64,000 bases of DNA from Streptomyces lincolnensis (GTDB taxonomy: Bacteria > Actinomycetota > Actinomycetes > Streptomycetales > Streptomycetaceae), in NCBI RefSeq assembly GCF_021173675.1, contig NZ_JAIHON010000005.1, positions 434,001-498,000 on the forward strand, written 5' to 3'. Below, in pieces: positions 24,333-33,073 of the stretch. The position numbers and the translations under genes were made by a program. The notes under the pieces were generated by a model. That model saw only the letters and a list, made by a program, of their open reading frames with translations, was not told where the DNA came from and ran no database searches. Each line of letters begins with the position of its first letter. The first letter of the stretch is position 1.

Positions 24333-25772
24333 ATGCCCGAGCTCACCCACCGCCGCCGCCTGCTGGTCCTCGCGATCTGCTGTATGAGCCTGCTGATCGT
24401 GAGTCTCGACAACACGGTCCTGAACGTCGCGCTGCCGTCCATGCAGAAGGAACTGCACGCGACCACGGCGGGCCTCCAGTGGACGATCGACGCCTACACC
24501 CTGGTCCTGGCCTCGCTGCTGATGCTGGCCGGCTCCACCGCCGACCGCCTCGGCCGCAAGCGCGTCTTCATGACCGGCCTGATCGTGTTCACCCTCGGTT
24601 CCGCCCTGTGCTCGATCGCGCCGAACCTCCAGACGCTGGTGATCTTCCGCATGATCCAGGCGGTGGGCGGTTCGATGCTCAACCCGGTCGCCATGTCGAT
24701 CATCACGAACACCTTCACGGACACCAGGGAGCGGGCGCGGGCGATCGGGGCGTGGGGAGCCGTGGTGGGCATCTCCATGGCCGCGGGCCCCCTGGTCGGC
24801 GGCCTGCTCGTGGAGTCGGTCGGCTGGCGGTCGATCTTCTGGCTCAACCTCCCCGTGGGCCTGGCCGCGCTGCTGCTCACCCTGCGCTACGTACCGGAGT
24901 CCCGGGCACCGAAGGCCCGGCGCCCGGACCCGGTCGGCCAGGTGCTGGTGATCGTGCTGTTCGGGGCGATGACGTACGGGATCATCGAGATGCCGAACGC
25001 CGGGTTCACCTCCGTCCTGCCGTACGTGCTGCTCGCGCTGGCCGCCCTCGCGGGACTGCTCTGGTACGAGCCGCGCCGCGACGAACCCCTGATCGACCTA
25101 CGGTTCTTCCGGTCGGCGCCGTTCAGCGGGGCGACGGTGATAGCGGTGTGCGGCTTCGCGTCGCTCGGCGGGTTCCTGTTCATGTCGACGCTGTACCTCC
25201 AGAACGTCCGGGGGCTGGACGCGCTGCACGCGGGCCTGTGGATGCTGCCGATGGCTGTGCCGACGTTCCTGTGCGCACCACTGGCCGGGCGCCTGGTCGG
25301 CAACCGTGGGCCTCGGCTCCCGCTGCTGATCGCGGGTACGGCGATGACGGCGTCCGGGGTCCTGTTCGCCGGGTTCGAGGCGGAGACGTCCGACGCGGCG
25401 CTGTTCCTCGGGTACGTGCTGTTCGGGATCGGGTTCGGGTTCTTGAACGCGCCGATCACCAACACGGCGGTGTCGGGCATGCCGCGCAGCCAAGCGGGTG
25501 TGGCGGCGGCGGTGGCGTCCACGAGCCGCCAGCTGGGGCAGACGCTGGGTGTCGCCGTGATCGGAGCGGTGTTGGCGGCCGGCGTTGGTTCCTCCTCTTA
25601 TCGCGACGCGTTTGTTTCAGCCGCCGTGCCGGGTTGGTGGATCCTCGCGGGGTGTGGGTTCGCGGTGTTGGTGCTCGGAGCGGTGACGAGTGGGGCGTGG
25701 GCTCGGAGTACGGCCGAGCGGACGGCTGCGCGGTTGGAGGCGCCGGAGGTTCAGGAAGCCGTTCGCGCCTGA
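24333..25772 (+). CDS. MFS drug exporter, DHA2 (14-TMS, EmrB/QacA) type
   Basis: A 479-residue membrane antiporter. Motif D1 appears as SLDNTVLNVALPSM near residues 29-42, motif A as GSTADRLGRKRVF near 69, and motif C as GAVVGISMAAGPLVGGLL near 148. Hydrophobic segments fit 14 membrane spans. The family exports drugs or metabolites in exchange for protons. No dedicated regulator is adjacent. It ends 110 nt from the oppositely oriented P-type ATPase gene, with an intergenic repeat variant between. Confidence 0.93.
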   Translation: MPELTHRRRLLVLAICCMSLLIVSLDNTVLNVALPSMQKELHATTAGLQWTIDAYTLVLASLLMLAGSTADRLGRKRVFMTGLIVFTLGSALCSIAPNLQTLVIFRMIQAVGGSMLNPVAMSIITNTFTDTRERARAIGAWGAVVGISMAAGPLVGGLLVESVGWRSIFWLNLPVGLAALLLTLRYVPESRAPKARRPDPVGQVLVIVLFGAMTYGIIEMPNAGFTSVLPYVLLALAALAGLLWYEPRRDEPLIDLRFFRSAPFSGATVIAVCGFASLGGFLFMSTLYLQNVRGLDALHAGLWMLPMAVPTFLCAPLAGRLVGNRGPRLPLLIAGTAMTASGVLFAGFEAETSDAALFLGYVLFGIGFGFLNAPITNTAVSGMPRSQAGVAAAVASTSRQLGQTLGVAVIGAVLAAGVGSSSYRDAFVSAAVPGWWILAGCGFAVLVLGAVTSGAWARSTAERTAARLEAPEVQEAVRA

Positions 25773-25815
25773 TCGCCGTAGGGGTGATCTCCGTACGCGA
25801 CTACCGGTCGGCTGT

Positions 25816-25868
25816 GGCTGGTCGCGCCCACGCGGCGGAGCCGCAAATCGATACAGCCCCGCGCCCCT
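25816..25868. repeat. Expanded variant of the 28-bp intergenic repeat
   Basis: The first 12 and last 12 bases match the elements at 22718 and 22792. The central AGTT is replaced by a 29-nt segment (25828-25856) that contains a GCGGC-GGA-GCCGC hairpin and ATCGATACAG. It too lies between convergent genes, consistent with a bidirectional terminator or structural role. Confidence 0.75.
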
Positions 25869-25881
25869 CAGGTCAGTCCAC

Positions 25882-28800
25882 TCACCCCAGCTTCGAAGCC
25901 AGCCCCGGCCACCTCTTCGCCACCGCCTCCTCCACCGCCGGCAGCGCCCGCTGCCCCGCCAGCGCCAGCGTGATCGCCGCTGCGACCCCCGCCCAGGCGA
26001 CCGGCCCGAGAGGCGTGCAGCCGAAGAGCTGACTCACACCCGGCGTCTCCACCAGCGCGACGAGAACGACGGCCGACCCCAGGGACGTGACCCGTACCAG
26101 CGGGCTGTCGCGGCGGTCGGCGAGCGTCTGGGCGAGCTGGGTACCGACGACCGCGCACAACGCCATCGTGGTGGAGCGGCGGGCCGTGCCCGGGGTGAAG
26201 CGGCCGAAAAGCCAGGCGGCGGTCGCGCCGAGGCAGGTGGTGAGGGCGCGGTGGCGGATCTGGCGGATGAGGGGCGCGCCGAGGACGGACGTACCGAGGG
26301 GGGCGTCGCCGGGGTCGTCCGGGGTGGTGTCCTCCGTGGGGGTCACGGCGACGGCCATGGCCGGGAAGAGGTCGGTGAAGAGGTTCACCAGGAGCATCTG
26401 GCGGGTGGACAGGGGCGCGGACCCGGCGAGGAGCGTGCCGACGATGCCGAAGCCGACCTCGCCCGCGTTGCCGCCGATGAGGATGGCGATGGCGTCGGCG
26501 ACGCTGTGCCACAGGGCACGGCCTTCCCGTACCGCCTCGATGAGGACGGTGAGGTCGTCGCCGGTGACGACGAGGTCCGCCGCGTTGCGGGCGGCGGCCG
26601 AGCCGCGGGCGTTGATGCCCACGCCGATGTCGGCGGCGCGGATGGCGGCGGCGTCGTTGGCGCCGTCGCCGACCATGCCGACGACCCGGCCGGCGTCCCG
26701 CAGGGCCTCGACGACCTGGAGTTTCTGTTCGGGCGCGACGCGGGCGACGACGTCGGCGTCGCGCAGCATGCGGGAGCGGGCGGTGCGGTCGGCGGCGGCG
26801 AGTTCGTCGCCGGTGACGACGGTCGCGTCGTCGGGCCAGCCGAGGTCGGTGGCGATGGCGTGGGCGGTCTGCGGATGGTCGCCGGTGAGCACGACGGGCC
26901 GTACGCCTGCCTCGCGCAGCCCTCGGACGAGGGCGGTGGAGGTCTCGCGGGGCACGTCGGCCAGGGCAAGGAGTCCGGTGAACTCCAGGTCCCGCAGGTC
27001 CTGTTCGAGGACGTCGGTGGCCTGCTCGCCCTCGTGCAGCGGGCGCCTGGCCACCGCCAGGACGCGCAGTCCGTCGCCGGCCAGGGAGTGGGCGGTGTCG
27101 GAGGCGTGGGAGGGCAGGTCGGCGCAGGCGGGCAGGACGGTCTCGGGGGCGCCCTTGACGACGAGGACGGGCGCGCCGCCCCGGTCGCGGCCGACGGCGG
27201 CGGCGTAACCGCGGGCGGCCTCGAAGGGCAGGCCCTCGCTCTGCTCCCAGGCGTCGTCGGGCCCGGCGGCGTCCAGGACGGCCTCGTCGGTGGCGTGGGC
27301 CGGGCGGGCCGAGTCGCCGTTGAGGGTGGGGCAGGCGCGGGCCGCGTCCCGCAGGGGGCCGTCGGCGCCGGGTGCGTCGAGCTTGTGGACGGTGCCGTCG
27401 GAGTCGGCGACCCGGACCAGGCGGAGCCGGTTCTCGGTGAGGGTGCCGGTCTTGTCGAAGCAGATGGTGTCCATCCGGCCCAGCGCCTCCAGGGTGCGCG
27501 GGGCGCGGACGAGGACGCCCTCGCCGCTGAGCCGGCGGGCGGCGGCCAGCTGCGCGACCGTGGCCACCAGCGGCAGCCCTTCCGGTACGGCGGCCACCGC
27601 GACGGCCACGCCACCGCTGACCGCCTGCCGGATGGGGGTGCCCCGCAGCAGGGACAGACCGGTGACCGCGGCCCCGCCCGCCATCGTCAACGGCATCGCC
27701 TTGCGGGTGAGTTCCTGGAGGCGGGCCTGTACTCCGGCGGCCGGCGGGACGCGGGCGGCGAGGGCGACGGCGCGGGCGGCCTCGGTGCGGTCGCCGGTGT
27801 CGACGACGACGGCCTGGGCGCGTCCGGCCACCACGGTCGTGCCCTCGAAGACCATGCAGCGCCGCTCGGCGACCGGGGCGCGCGGGGTGGGGTCCATGCC
27901 CTTGTCGACGGGCAGGGACTCGCCGGTCAGCGCGGACTCGTCCACCTCCAGGCCGTCCTCCCACAGCAGGCGGGCGTCGGCGGGGACCACGTCGTCGGCC
28001 TTGAGGTCGATGACCTCGCCGGGGTCGAGCCTGGCCGCGTCGACCACATGGGTGGTCGCCTCCTCGTCGGGGCTGTCGGCGACCCGGGCCTTCTGCTTCT
28101 GCTGGGCGAGCAGCCCGGACAGGGCGCGTTCGGCGCGCAGCCGCTGGATGCCGCCGACGAGGGCGTTCAGGTCGAGGGCGCCGACGACGAGCAGGGCGTC
28201 GACGGCCGAGCCGAGGATCGCGGAGGCGGCCGAGCCGACGGCCAGGACCGGGGTGAGCGGATCGTCCAGCTCCTCCCGTACGGCGCCGGTGAGCTGCAGG
28301 GTCCAGCAGGCCGGGGCGAGCGCGGGCAGTCGTAGGACGGTGTCGGCGGCCGTGCGGACGCGGGTGGTCGCCTGTTCGACGACCGTCGGCTCCGGGGGTG
28401 TCTCCCGCTTCAGCCGGTCCTGGACGTCGTCCGGGTCCAGGGCGTGCCAGGCGACCCGAGGCCGGGGGTGCGGGGGGCGGGCCGTCGCGACGCCGAGGGC
28501 CGCGCGGGCCCCGGTGTAGAGGGCCGCCACCGTGCTGACGTCGACGGGCATGTGCCGCAGGCCGGGGAGCGGCGTGGGAGTGCCCCGGCGGGACTCGCCG
28601 ACGGCGACGAGCAGGCCGGACAGGGCGGCGCCGGAGCGGGCGAGGGTCTGGGACCGGCGGCCGACCGAGCGGGCCACCGGGACGGCCCGCAGCAGCCGCC
28701 ACACGTCGGCCAGGCCGTGCGCGGCCAGGACGTCGGCGCCCCACACCACCTGGCCGTCGCCGTCGGTGAGGGCAATGGCCACGTCGCCGTGGAGCAGGCC

Positions 28801-30762
28801 GGAGGTCACGTCGACGTCGTCGTGCGGGCGGGGGCGGGCGACGGTGACGACCCCGCCCTCGTCGCGCAGTTCGTCCACGACCTCGCTCAACGGCCGGTCC
28901 GCGCCGACCACCTGGTCGGCGAGGCCGGTGAAGTCGGCGAGCGCGGGGTCGTCCACGACCACGACCCGCAGTCCCGCGCGGCGGGCCGCGTCCAGGACGG
29001 GTTCGGTCCAGGGGTCGGCTCCGTCGCCCGGGATCCTGAGCGCGCTCGGGTGCAGGACGACGGTGCCGGCCATCTCCAGCTGGCGCAGCCGGTCGGGGTC
29101 GCGCACCAGCACCCCGCCGCGCGAGAGGGAGGCGCTCAACAGGGCGTGGAAGGCGGCGGGGCCGTAGCGGGCGGCCTTGGGCGAGCCGGCGAGGACCGCC
29201 TCGGCCGCCTCGGCGATGTCGTGCTTGACGAGGAGGGCGGCCACGGCTCCGGCGATGCTGCCGGTGGAGGCGTGGGCGGCGTACTCCTGGGCCGGGGAGG
29301 TGCGCAGCGGCGGGCGTACGGACGGGTCCGCCGGGACACTGTCGCGGCCGGGCGCGCACAGCTGGTCGTGCACGCTCTCGAAGGCGGCGGTACGGACCAC
29401 CGCCTCCGCCAGCTGGCAGGTGCGCAGCACGCCGTCGAGCAGCAGGGAGGTGGGGGTGTGGCCGGCGCCGTGGACGGCCGCGTTGGCGACGGCGAGGGCG
29501 ACCTCCATGCGCACGTTGCCGAGGCGGGCGCGCAGCCAGGACCGGAAGCGGGGGTTCTCCCGCAGCAGCGTGACGACGGCCGTCACCAGCCGGGGCGAGG
29601 GCGGCAGCCGCAGCAGGGAGCCGATCAGCGCGGCCCCGGCGCCCACCGCGTCGGCGGCCAGCGCCTCGGCGGCGGTCCTGACGGACGCGGGGTCGCCGGG
29701 ATGCCCGAGTTCCTCCACCGGATCGTCGGCGGGCACCAGCCCGTGCTTCACCGCCAACGCCTCCGCCCGCGCCCGCACCCGGTCCCCGACGGCCTCCTCG
29801 GTCGCCGCGACCACCAGCCGGGCCAGCCCCCGGTCCCAGTACGCGAAGGCCACATCCGGGTGCTCCGCGAGCGCTACGGCGACCCGGCGGGCCAGGTGTT
29901 CGACGCGGCGGCGTGGCTCCGGCGGCCGGGCGGAGGGCTCGGCGCCGCCGGTGCCGAAAGGCTCCGCCGGCCGGTCGCGACGCCCGCCGCTGTCGGCCGC
30001 GGGCCACTGCGGTTCGGGGGGACCGGCTGTCTGAGGGGCCTCGGGGGTGCCTGCGCGAGCGGGTTCGGCGTCGGGCACTTCGTGCTGCCGGACACCGTGC
30101 TCGGGCGCATCACCCTGCCGGACACCGTCCTCGGGCGCTTCGCCCTGCCAGACGCCGCGCTCGGGCACATCACCGCGCCGGGCACCATGGTCGGGCACGT
30201 AGTCCCGCCGGACACCGCGCTCGGTGGTGCCCGCACGCTCGGCCGCGTACACGCCGGGATCTGCCTGCCCGGCACCGCGCTTCGCCGCAGCGCCGCCGCG
30301 CTCGGCCTCGCCCTGGAGCGGCTCATCCCGGAGCGCCTCACCCTGGAGCCCCGCGTCCCGGAGCCCCGCATCCCGACGCGCCTCACCCCGAGACGCCCCA
30401 CCCACGGGCGGCGCCCCCGTCCGCCATGCCGTGTGTTCCGCCGTCTCCGCCTCGTCCACGCGCTGTGCGGCGGCCCTCGCCTGTCCCGCCGCGCGCAGTT
30501 CCTCCGCCGTGCCCTCGCGGAGGGCCAGGTGGGTGCGGGTGCGGGTGTGCCAGGTGCGGGGGGCGCCGGGGAGGGCGGCGCGGGTGACGCGGGCGGCGCG
30601 GAGGGCGAAGTCCGCGCCGCGTACGCCGGCCCGTGCCGTACCGGCCACCGCGCCGGCGGCGGCTCCCACGGCGGGGGCCGCGCCCCGGACGAGCAGGCGC
30701 GGCCCGCCGAGGACCAGGCCGGCGGCGAGGGCCGAGGGACGGCTGATAAGTCCTCGGCTCAT
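25882..30762 (-). CDS. Very large P-type cation-transporting ATPase, CtpI-like
   Basis: A 1626-residue P-type ATPase, close in length to mycobacterial CtpI (about 1630). The C-terminal half has all core motifs: ALTGESLP (about 945), AVPEGLP, phosphorylation Asp1103 in CFDKTGTLTEN, KGAPETVLP and MVGDGANDAAA (about 1364), plus C-terminal membrane spans. The N-terminal 700 or so residues are not found in ordinary P-type pumps; they include a 30-bp tandem-repeat-encoded hydrophilic insert (about residues 181-230). The ion is unknown, although the PEGL core resembles P2-type pumps. The ATG at 30762 overlaps the upstream partner gene (ATGA). Confidence 0.87.
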   Translation of the reverse strand: MSRGLISRPSALAAGLVLGGPRLLVRGAAPAVGAAAGAVAGTARAGVRGADFALRAARVTRAALPGAPRTWHTRTRTHLALREGTAEELRAAGQARAAAQRVDEAETAEHTAWRTGAPPVGGASRGEARRDAGLRDAGLQGEALRDEPLQGEAERGGAAAKRGAGQADPGVYAAERAGTTERGVRRDYVPDHGARRGDVPERGVWQGEAPEDGVRQGDAPEHGVRQHEVPDAEPARAGTPEAPQTAGPPEPQWPAADSGGRRDRPAEPFGTGGAEPSARPPEPRRRVEHLARRVAVALAEHPDVAFAYWDRGLARLVVAATEEAVGDRVRARAEALAVKHGLVPADDPVEELGHPGDPASVRTAAEALAADAVGAGAALIGSLLRLPPSPRLVTAVVTLLRENPRFRSWLRARLGNVRMEVALAVANAAVHGAGHTPTSLLLDGVLRTCQLAEAVVRTAAFESVHDQLCAPGRDSVPADPSVRPPLRTSPAQEYAAHASTGSIAGAVAALLVKHDIAEAAEAVLAGSPKAARYGPAAFHALLSASLSRGGVLVRDPDRLRQLEMAGTVVLHPSALRIPGDGADPWTEPVLDAARRAGLRVVVVDDPALADFTGLADQVVGADRPLSEVVDELRDEGGVVTVARPRPHDDVDVTSGLLHGDVAIALTDGDGQVVWGADVLAAHGLADVWRLLRAVPVARSVGRRSQTLARSGAALSGLLVAVGESRRGTPTPLPGLRHMPVDVSTVAALYTGARAALGVATARPPHPRPRVAWHALDPDDVQDRLKRETPPEPTVVEQATTRVRTAADTVLRLPALAPACWTLQLTGAVREELDDPLTPVLAVGSAASAILGSAVDALLVVGALDLNALVGGIQRLRAERALSGLLAQQKQKARVADSPDEEATTHVVDAARLDPGEVIDLKADDVVPADARLLWEDGLEVDESALTGESLPVDKGMDPTPRAPVAERRCMVFEGTTVVAGRAQAVVVDTGDRTEAARAVALAARVPPAAGVQARLQELTRKAMPLTMAGGAAVTGLSLLRGTPIRQAVSGGVAVAVAAVPEGLPLVATVAQLAAARRLSGEGVLVRAPRTLEALGRMDTICFDKTGTLTENRLRLVRVADSDGTVHKLDAPGADGPLRDAARACPTLNGDSARPAHATDEAVLDAAGPDDAWEQSEGLPFEAARGYAAAVGRDRGGAPVLVVKGAPETVLPACADLPSHASDTAHSLAGDGLRVLAVARRPLHEGEQATDVLEQDLRDLEFTGLLALADVPRETSTALVRGLREAGVRPVVLTGDHPQTAHAIATDLGWPDDATVVTGDELAAADRTARSRMLRDADVVARVAPEQKLQVVEALRDAGRVVGMVGDGANDAAAIRAADIGVGINARGSAAARNAADLVVTGDDLTVLIEAVREGRALWHSVADAIAILIGGNAGEVGFGIVGTLLAGSAPLSTRQMLLVNLFTDLFPAMAVAVTPTEDTTPDDPGDAPLGTSVLGAPLIRQIRHRALTTCLGATAAWLFGRFTPGTARRSTTMALCAVVGTQLAQTLADRRDSPLVRVTSLGSAVVLVALVETPGVSQLFGCTPLGPVAWAGVAAAITLALAGQRALPAVEEAVAKRWPGLASKLG
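30072..30221 (-). repeat. Five 30-bp tandem repeats inside the P-type ATPase gene
   Basis: Five consecutive imperfect 30-bp units start at 30072, 30102, 30132, 30162 and 30192, each opening CGGGC. On the coding strand they encode ten-residue units such as GVRQGDAPEH and GVWQGEAPED. More degenerate short repeats (RRDAGLRDAGLQGEALRDEP-like) continue upstream in the protein. Confidence 0.9.
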
Positions 30763-31268
30763 CGCTGGTCCTCGGCCGTCGACGCGGCCGTGCGGTGCGT
30801 GGGCAGCTTGTCGGAGGGCGAGTCGGGCGTCACCGCGCCGGGCGCGGACTCCGCGAGGACCTGCGGCGTGGGCGGGCCGGACGGGCCGGACGTCCGGTGC
30901 GTGACCGCTCGGGCCCCCGTCTCCCCCTCGGCGGTCCCGGCCCTTGCCGCCGTTGCCCGCTCCCCCGTTTCCCGCTCCCCCGTCTCCTCGCCTCGCGGCT
31001 GGGTCAGCCACGCCACCGCCGCCCCGGTGATCGCGACGGGCCACTCCACGACACCGGCGACACCGAGGACCCCGGCGCCGGTGTACACCGCGATGCGCCG
31101 CCCGCGCGGCGACACCGCCCCGACCTTGTCCAAGGCGCCCTCGGCGACCCGGCCCACCGTCCCGGCGCCGGGCACGTGCCGCAGCACGGAGGCGGCAGCC
31201 CGCAGCGGCTGGGGCAGTTCCTGCCCCCACTCCTGCTCCCGCTTCCGCTCAGCCATCTGTTCGGTCAT
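30759..31268 (-). CDS. Small membrane protein encoded with the CtpI-like ATPase
   Basis: A 169-residue protein. The N-terminus is charged and is followed by LRAAASVLRHVPGAGTVGRVAEGALDKVG and hydrophobic stretches near residues 58-90 (IAVYTGAGVLGVAGVVEWPVA), then a Thr/Glu/Ala-rich hydrophilic tail. The start at 31268 has GAGGAA 5 nt upstream. The stop overlaps the ATPase start by ATGA, so the two are coupled and it may be an accessory subunit. I recognise no family. Confidence 0.75.
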   Translation of the reverse strand: MTEQMAERKREQEWGQELPQPLRAAASVLRHVPGAGTVGRVAEGALDKVGAVSPRGRRIAVYTGAGVLGVAGVVEWPVAITGAAVAWLTQPRGEETGERETGERATAARAGTAEGETGARAVTHRTSGPSGPPTPQVLAESAPGAVTPDSPSDKLPTHRTAASTAEDQR

Positions 31269-31462
31269 GGCTTCCTCGACTCCCCTCGCGCGGAGACCTC
31301 ACCTTTCGGATCGCCCGAGTTCCCGCAGTTCGGAGAGTCATCCCGCACTCCGCCCGGTCTTTGTCCATCACGCCCGCGTGAACACCCCGTGGAGTTCCCC
31401 CGTTGATGTTGACCTTGCTGCACACTCCATGCGGACAGCGTTGAACCGGACCCGGAGGCGTC

Positions 31463-31669
31463 ATGCCGCAGATAGACACCAGCAAGGTGAGCCGCTGGGA
31501 CCAGCACGGGCGGGAGCACGTCGTCCGGGTACAGCGGAAGGGCGCTCAGCGCACGATCAGATGTGACACCTGCGGCTGGTCCAAGGGCGCGCAGTTCCTG
31601 CCGTGGCTGAAGGCGGAGGAACATCTGGCGGAGGAACACCAGGCGACGGTGGACCCGACGGCGAGCTGA
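31463..31669 (+). CDS. Small conserved-looking protein with CxxC motif
   Basis: A 68-residue hydrophilic protein starting at ATG after GGAGG. It contains RTIRCDTCGWSKGAQFLPWLKAEEHLAEEH, where a single CDTC pair could bind metal with nearby His residues, although a lone CxxC is not a full zinc ribbon. TTGACC at 31409-31414 may be its -35 box. It looks genuinely coding by ribosome site and composition. Function unknown. Confidence 0.65.
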   Translation: MPQIDTSKVSRWDQHGREHVVRVQRKGAQRTIRCDTCGWSKGAQFLPWLKAEEHLAEEHQATVDPTAS

Positions 31670-31670
31670 G

Positions 31671-31708
31671 CGCGGTCACAGGCGAGCCGAACGCGGTCAC
31701 AGCCGAGC
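31671..31708. repeat. 17-bp direct repeat after the small CxxC gene
   Basis: CGCGGTCACAGGCGAGC (31671-31687) recurs at 31692-31708 with one change, a 21-bp period, followed by a partial third copy (CCGTCACA). It lies between convergent genes. Significance unknown. Confidence 0.6.
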
Positions 31709-31729
31709 AGAGCCGTCACAAGGGGCCGC

Positions 31730-32344
31730 TCACTCCCCGAAGCGGTACTTCAGGTGGGTGGCGAGGCCCGTGTCGACCACCCGCACCGGCTCCAGCCGCC
31801 GCGGGCCCAGATCAGGCCCGTCGAAGAGCCGCAGTCCGTCCCCGAGCAGCGCGGGCACCACGTGCAGCTGCATCTCGTCGATGAGCCGCGCCGCGAGGTA
31901 CTGCCGTACCGTGCTCGCCCCGCCCGCGATGTCGACGTTCCGGCCCCCGGCCACCGCCTTCGCCCGCTCCAGCGCACTGTGGATGCCGTCGGTGACGAAG
32001 GTGAACGTGGTGCCGCCCTCCTTGACCAGCGTCGGCCGGGGCCGATGGGTCAGCACGAAGACCGGGGTCCTGAAGGGCGGGTTGTCGCCCCAGAACTCCT
32101 CCCCCGTGTCGTACATCGTCCGCCCCATGACCACCGCCCCGGTGGCGTCGAACCACTCCCGCATCAGCTCGGAGTCGCGGTTGTCCTCCCCGCCGGTCAT
32201 GCCCTGGCGCTCCCGCCAGCTCGCGAGGTTGTGGATCCACTCGAAGAGCGGCTCGGCGCCGTCGCCTCCCGGGTTGTCGGGAGAGACGCCGGCGCCGGCG
32301 ATGTATCCGTCGAGCGAGACGGCCAGATCCGTGGTCACGATCAT
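31730..32344 (-). CDS. Dihydrofolate reductase-like (RibD C-terminal domain) protein
   Basis: A 204-residue reductase-fold protein. VTTDLAVSLDGYIAG at the N-terminus, VVMGRTMYD, PVFVLTHRPRP and the glycine motif VDIAGGASTVRQYL are typical of stand-alone RibD C-terminal/DHFR-like proteins, which bind NADPH. These are widespread in actinobacteria and usually of unknown substrate. AGGAG precedes the ATG. It is on the same strand as, and 114 nt downstream of, the TetR gene. Confidence 0.85.
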   Translation of the reverse strand: MIVTTDLAVSLDGYIAGAGVSPDNPGGDGAEPLFEWIHNLASWRERQGMTGGEDNRDSELMREWFDATGAVVMGRTMYDTGEEFWGDNPPFRTPVFVLTHRPRPTLVKEGGTTFTFVTDGIHSALERAKAVAGGRNVDIAGGASTVRQYLAARLIDEMQLHVVPALLGDGLRLFDGPDLGPRRLEPVRVVDTGLATHLKYRFGE

Positions 32345-32458
32345 GATGAGGGGCTCCTGAAACGGTGAGAGGTACTGCCTTCGCTGCCTTCACCCTCACG
32401 TCGATCGGGAACCACCGCATTCGACACCGGCGGCCATTCCAGCGGTGAGTCCCCCAGT

Positions 32459-33049
32459 TCAGGCCCGCAGCCCCCGCAGCAACAGCTCCACGACCGCCTC
32501 CAACTCCCGCTCCACGCCCGGTTCTTTCCACTCACGGGAGTGGCAGGGGTCGTGGAAGCGGGCGGTGGCCTGGAAGACGGCGCGGGCGGAGGTGGCCGGA
32601 TCGTCGACGGCGAAGGCGCCGGAGCCGACGCCGTCCTGGAGGATCCGGGTCAGCTGGCCGGTCAGTTCCGCGATGTGCTCGCCGACCACGCCGCCGTTCT
32701 CGTCGGTCAGCACCGAGTACGTGGCGAACAGCTCGGGATCGTCGCCCGCCTTGCGGCGCTTGGCGTCGAAGAGGGCGAGGAGCCAGTCGCGCAGCCGGGC
32801 CTCCGGGTCGCGGTCCGGCGCGTCGGCCACGGCCGCCAGGGCGTCCGTCGCCCGGTCCAGCCACCGCTTGGTCACCGCCGCGCGCAGCGCCGCCTTGGTC
32901 CGGAAGTGCCGGTAGACGCTGCCGTGGCTGACGCCGAGCGCGCGGGCCACGTCGACCACGGTGGCCTTGGCGGGGCCGTGGCGGCGCAGTACCTCCTCGG
33001 TGGTTTCGAGGATGCGCTCGGCGGTCAGGGTCTCGCTGGTCGGTGGCAT
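32459..33049 (-). CDS. TetR-family regulator, co-transcribed with an aldo/keto reductase
   Basis: A 196-residue repressor. The DNA-binding domain is RILETTEEVLRRHGPAKATV followed by ALGVSHGSVYRHFRTKAALR. It begins 24 nt after the aldo/keto reductase stop and so is almost certainly in the same transcript. The reductase promoter contains a large perfect inverted repeat typical of TetR operators, so negative autoregulation of both genes is likely. Ligand unknown. No clear ribosome site precedes the ATG. Confidence 0.9.
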   Translation of the reverse strand: MPPTSETLTAERILETTEEVLRRHGPAKATVVDVARALGVSHGSVYRHFRTKAALRAAVTKRWLDRATDALAAVADAPDRDPEARLRDWLLALFDAKRRKAGDDPELFATYSVLTDENGGVVGEHIAELTGQLTRILQDGVGSGAFAVDDPATSARAVFQATARFHDPCHSREWKEPGVERELEAVVELLLRGLRA

Positions 33050-33073
33050 GAGCTGACCGTACCCGGCCGCCCG

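Noticed and set aside
24243..24458. N-terminal extension of the dihydrouridine synthase frame
   Set aside because: The extra 72 codons run antisense into the MFS gene; Dus proteins begin near MSTSTPLH.
25868..30007. 1379-codon minus-strand frame within the P-type ATPase gene
   Set aside because: Arg/Pro/Gly-rich alternate frame; ATPase motifs are all in the other frame.
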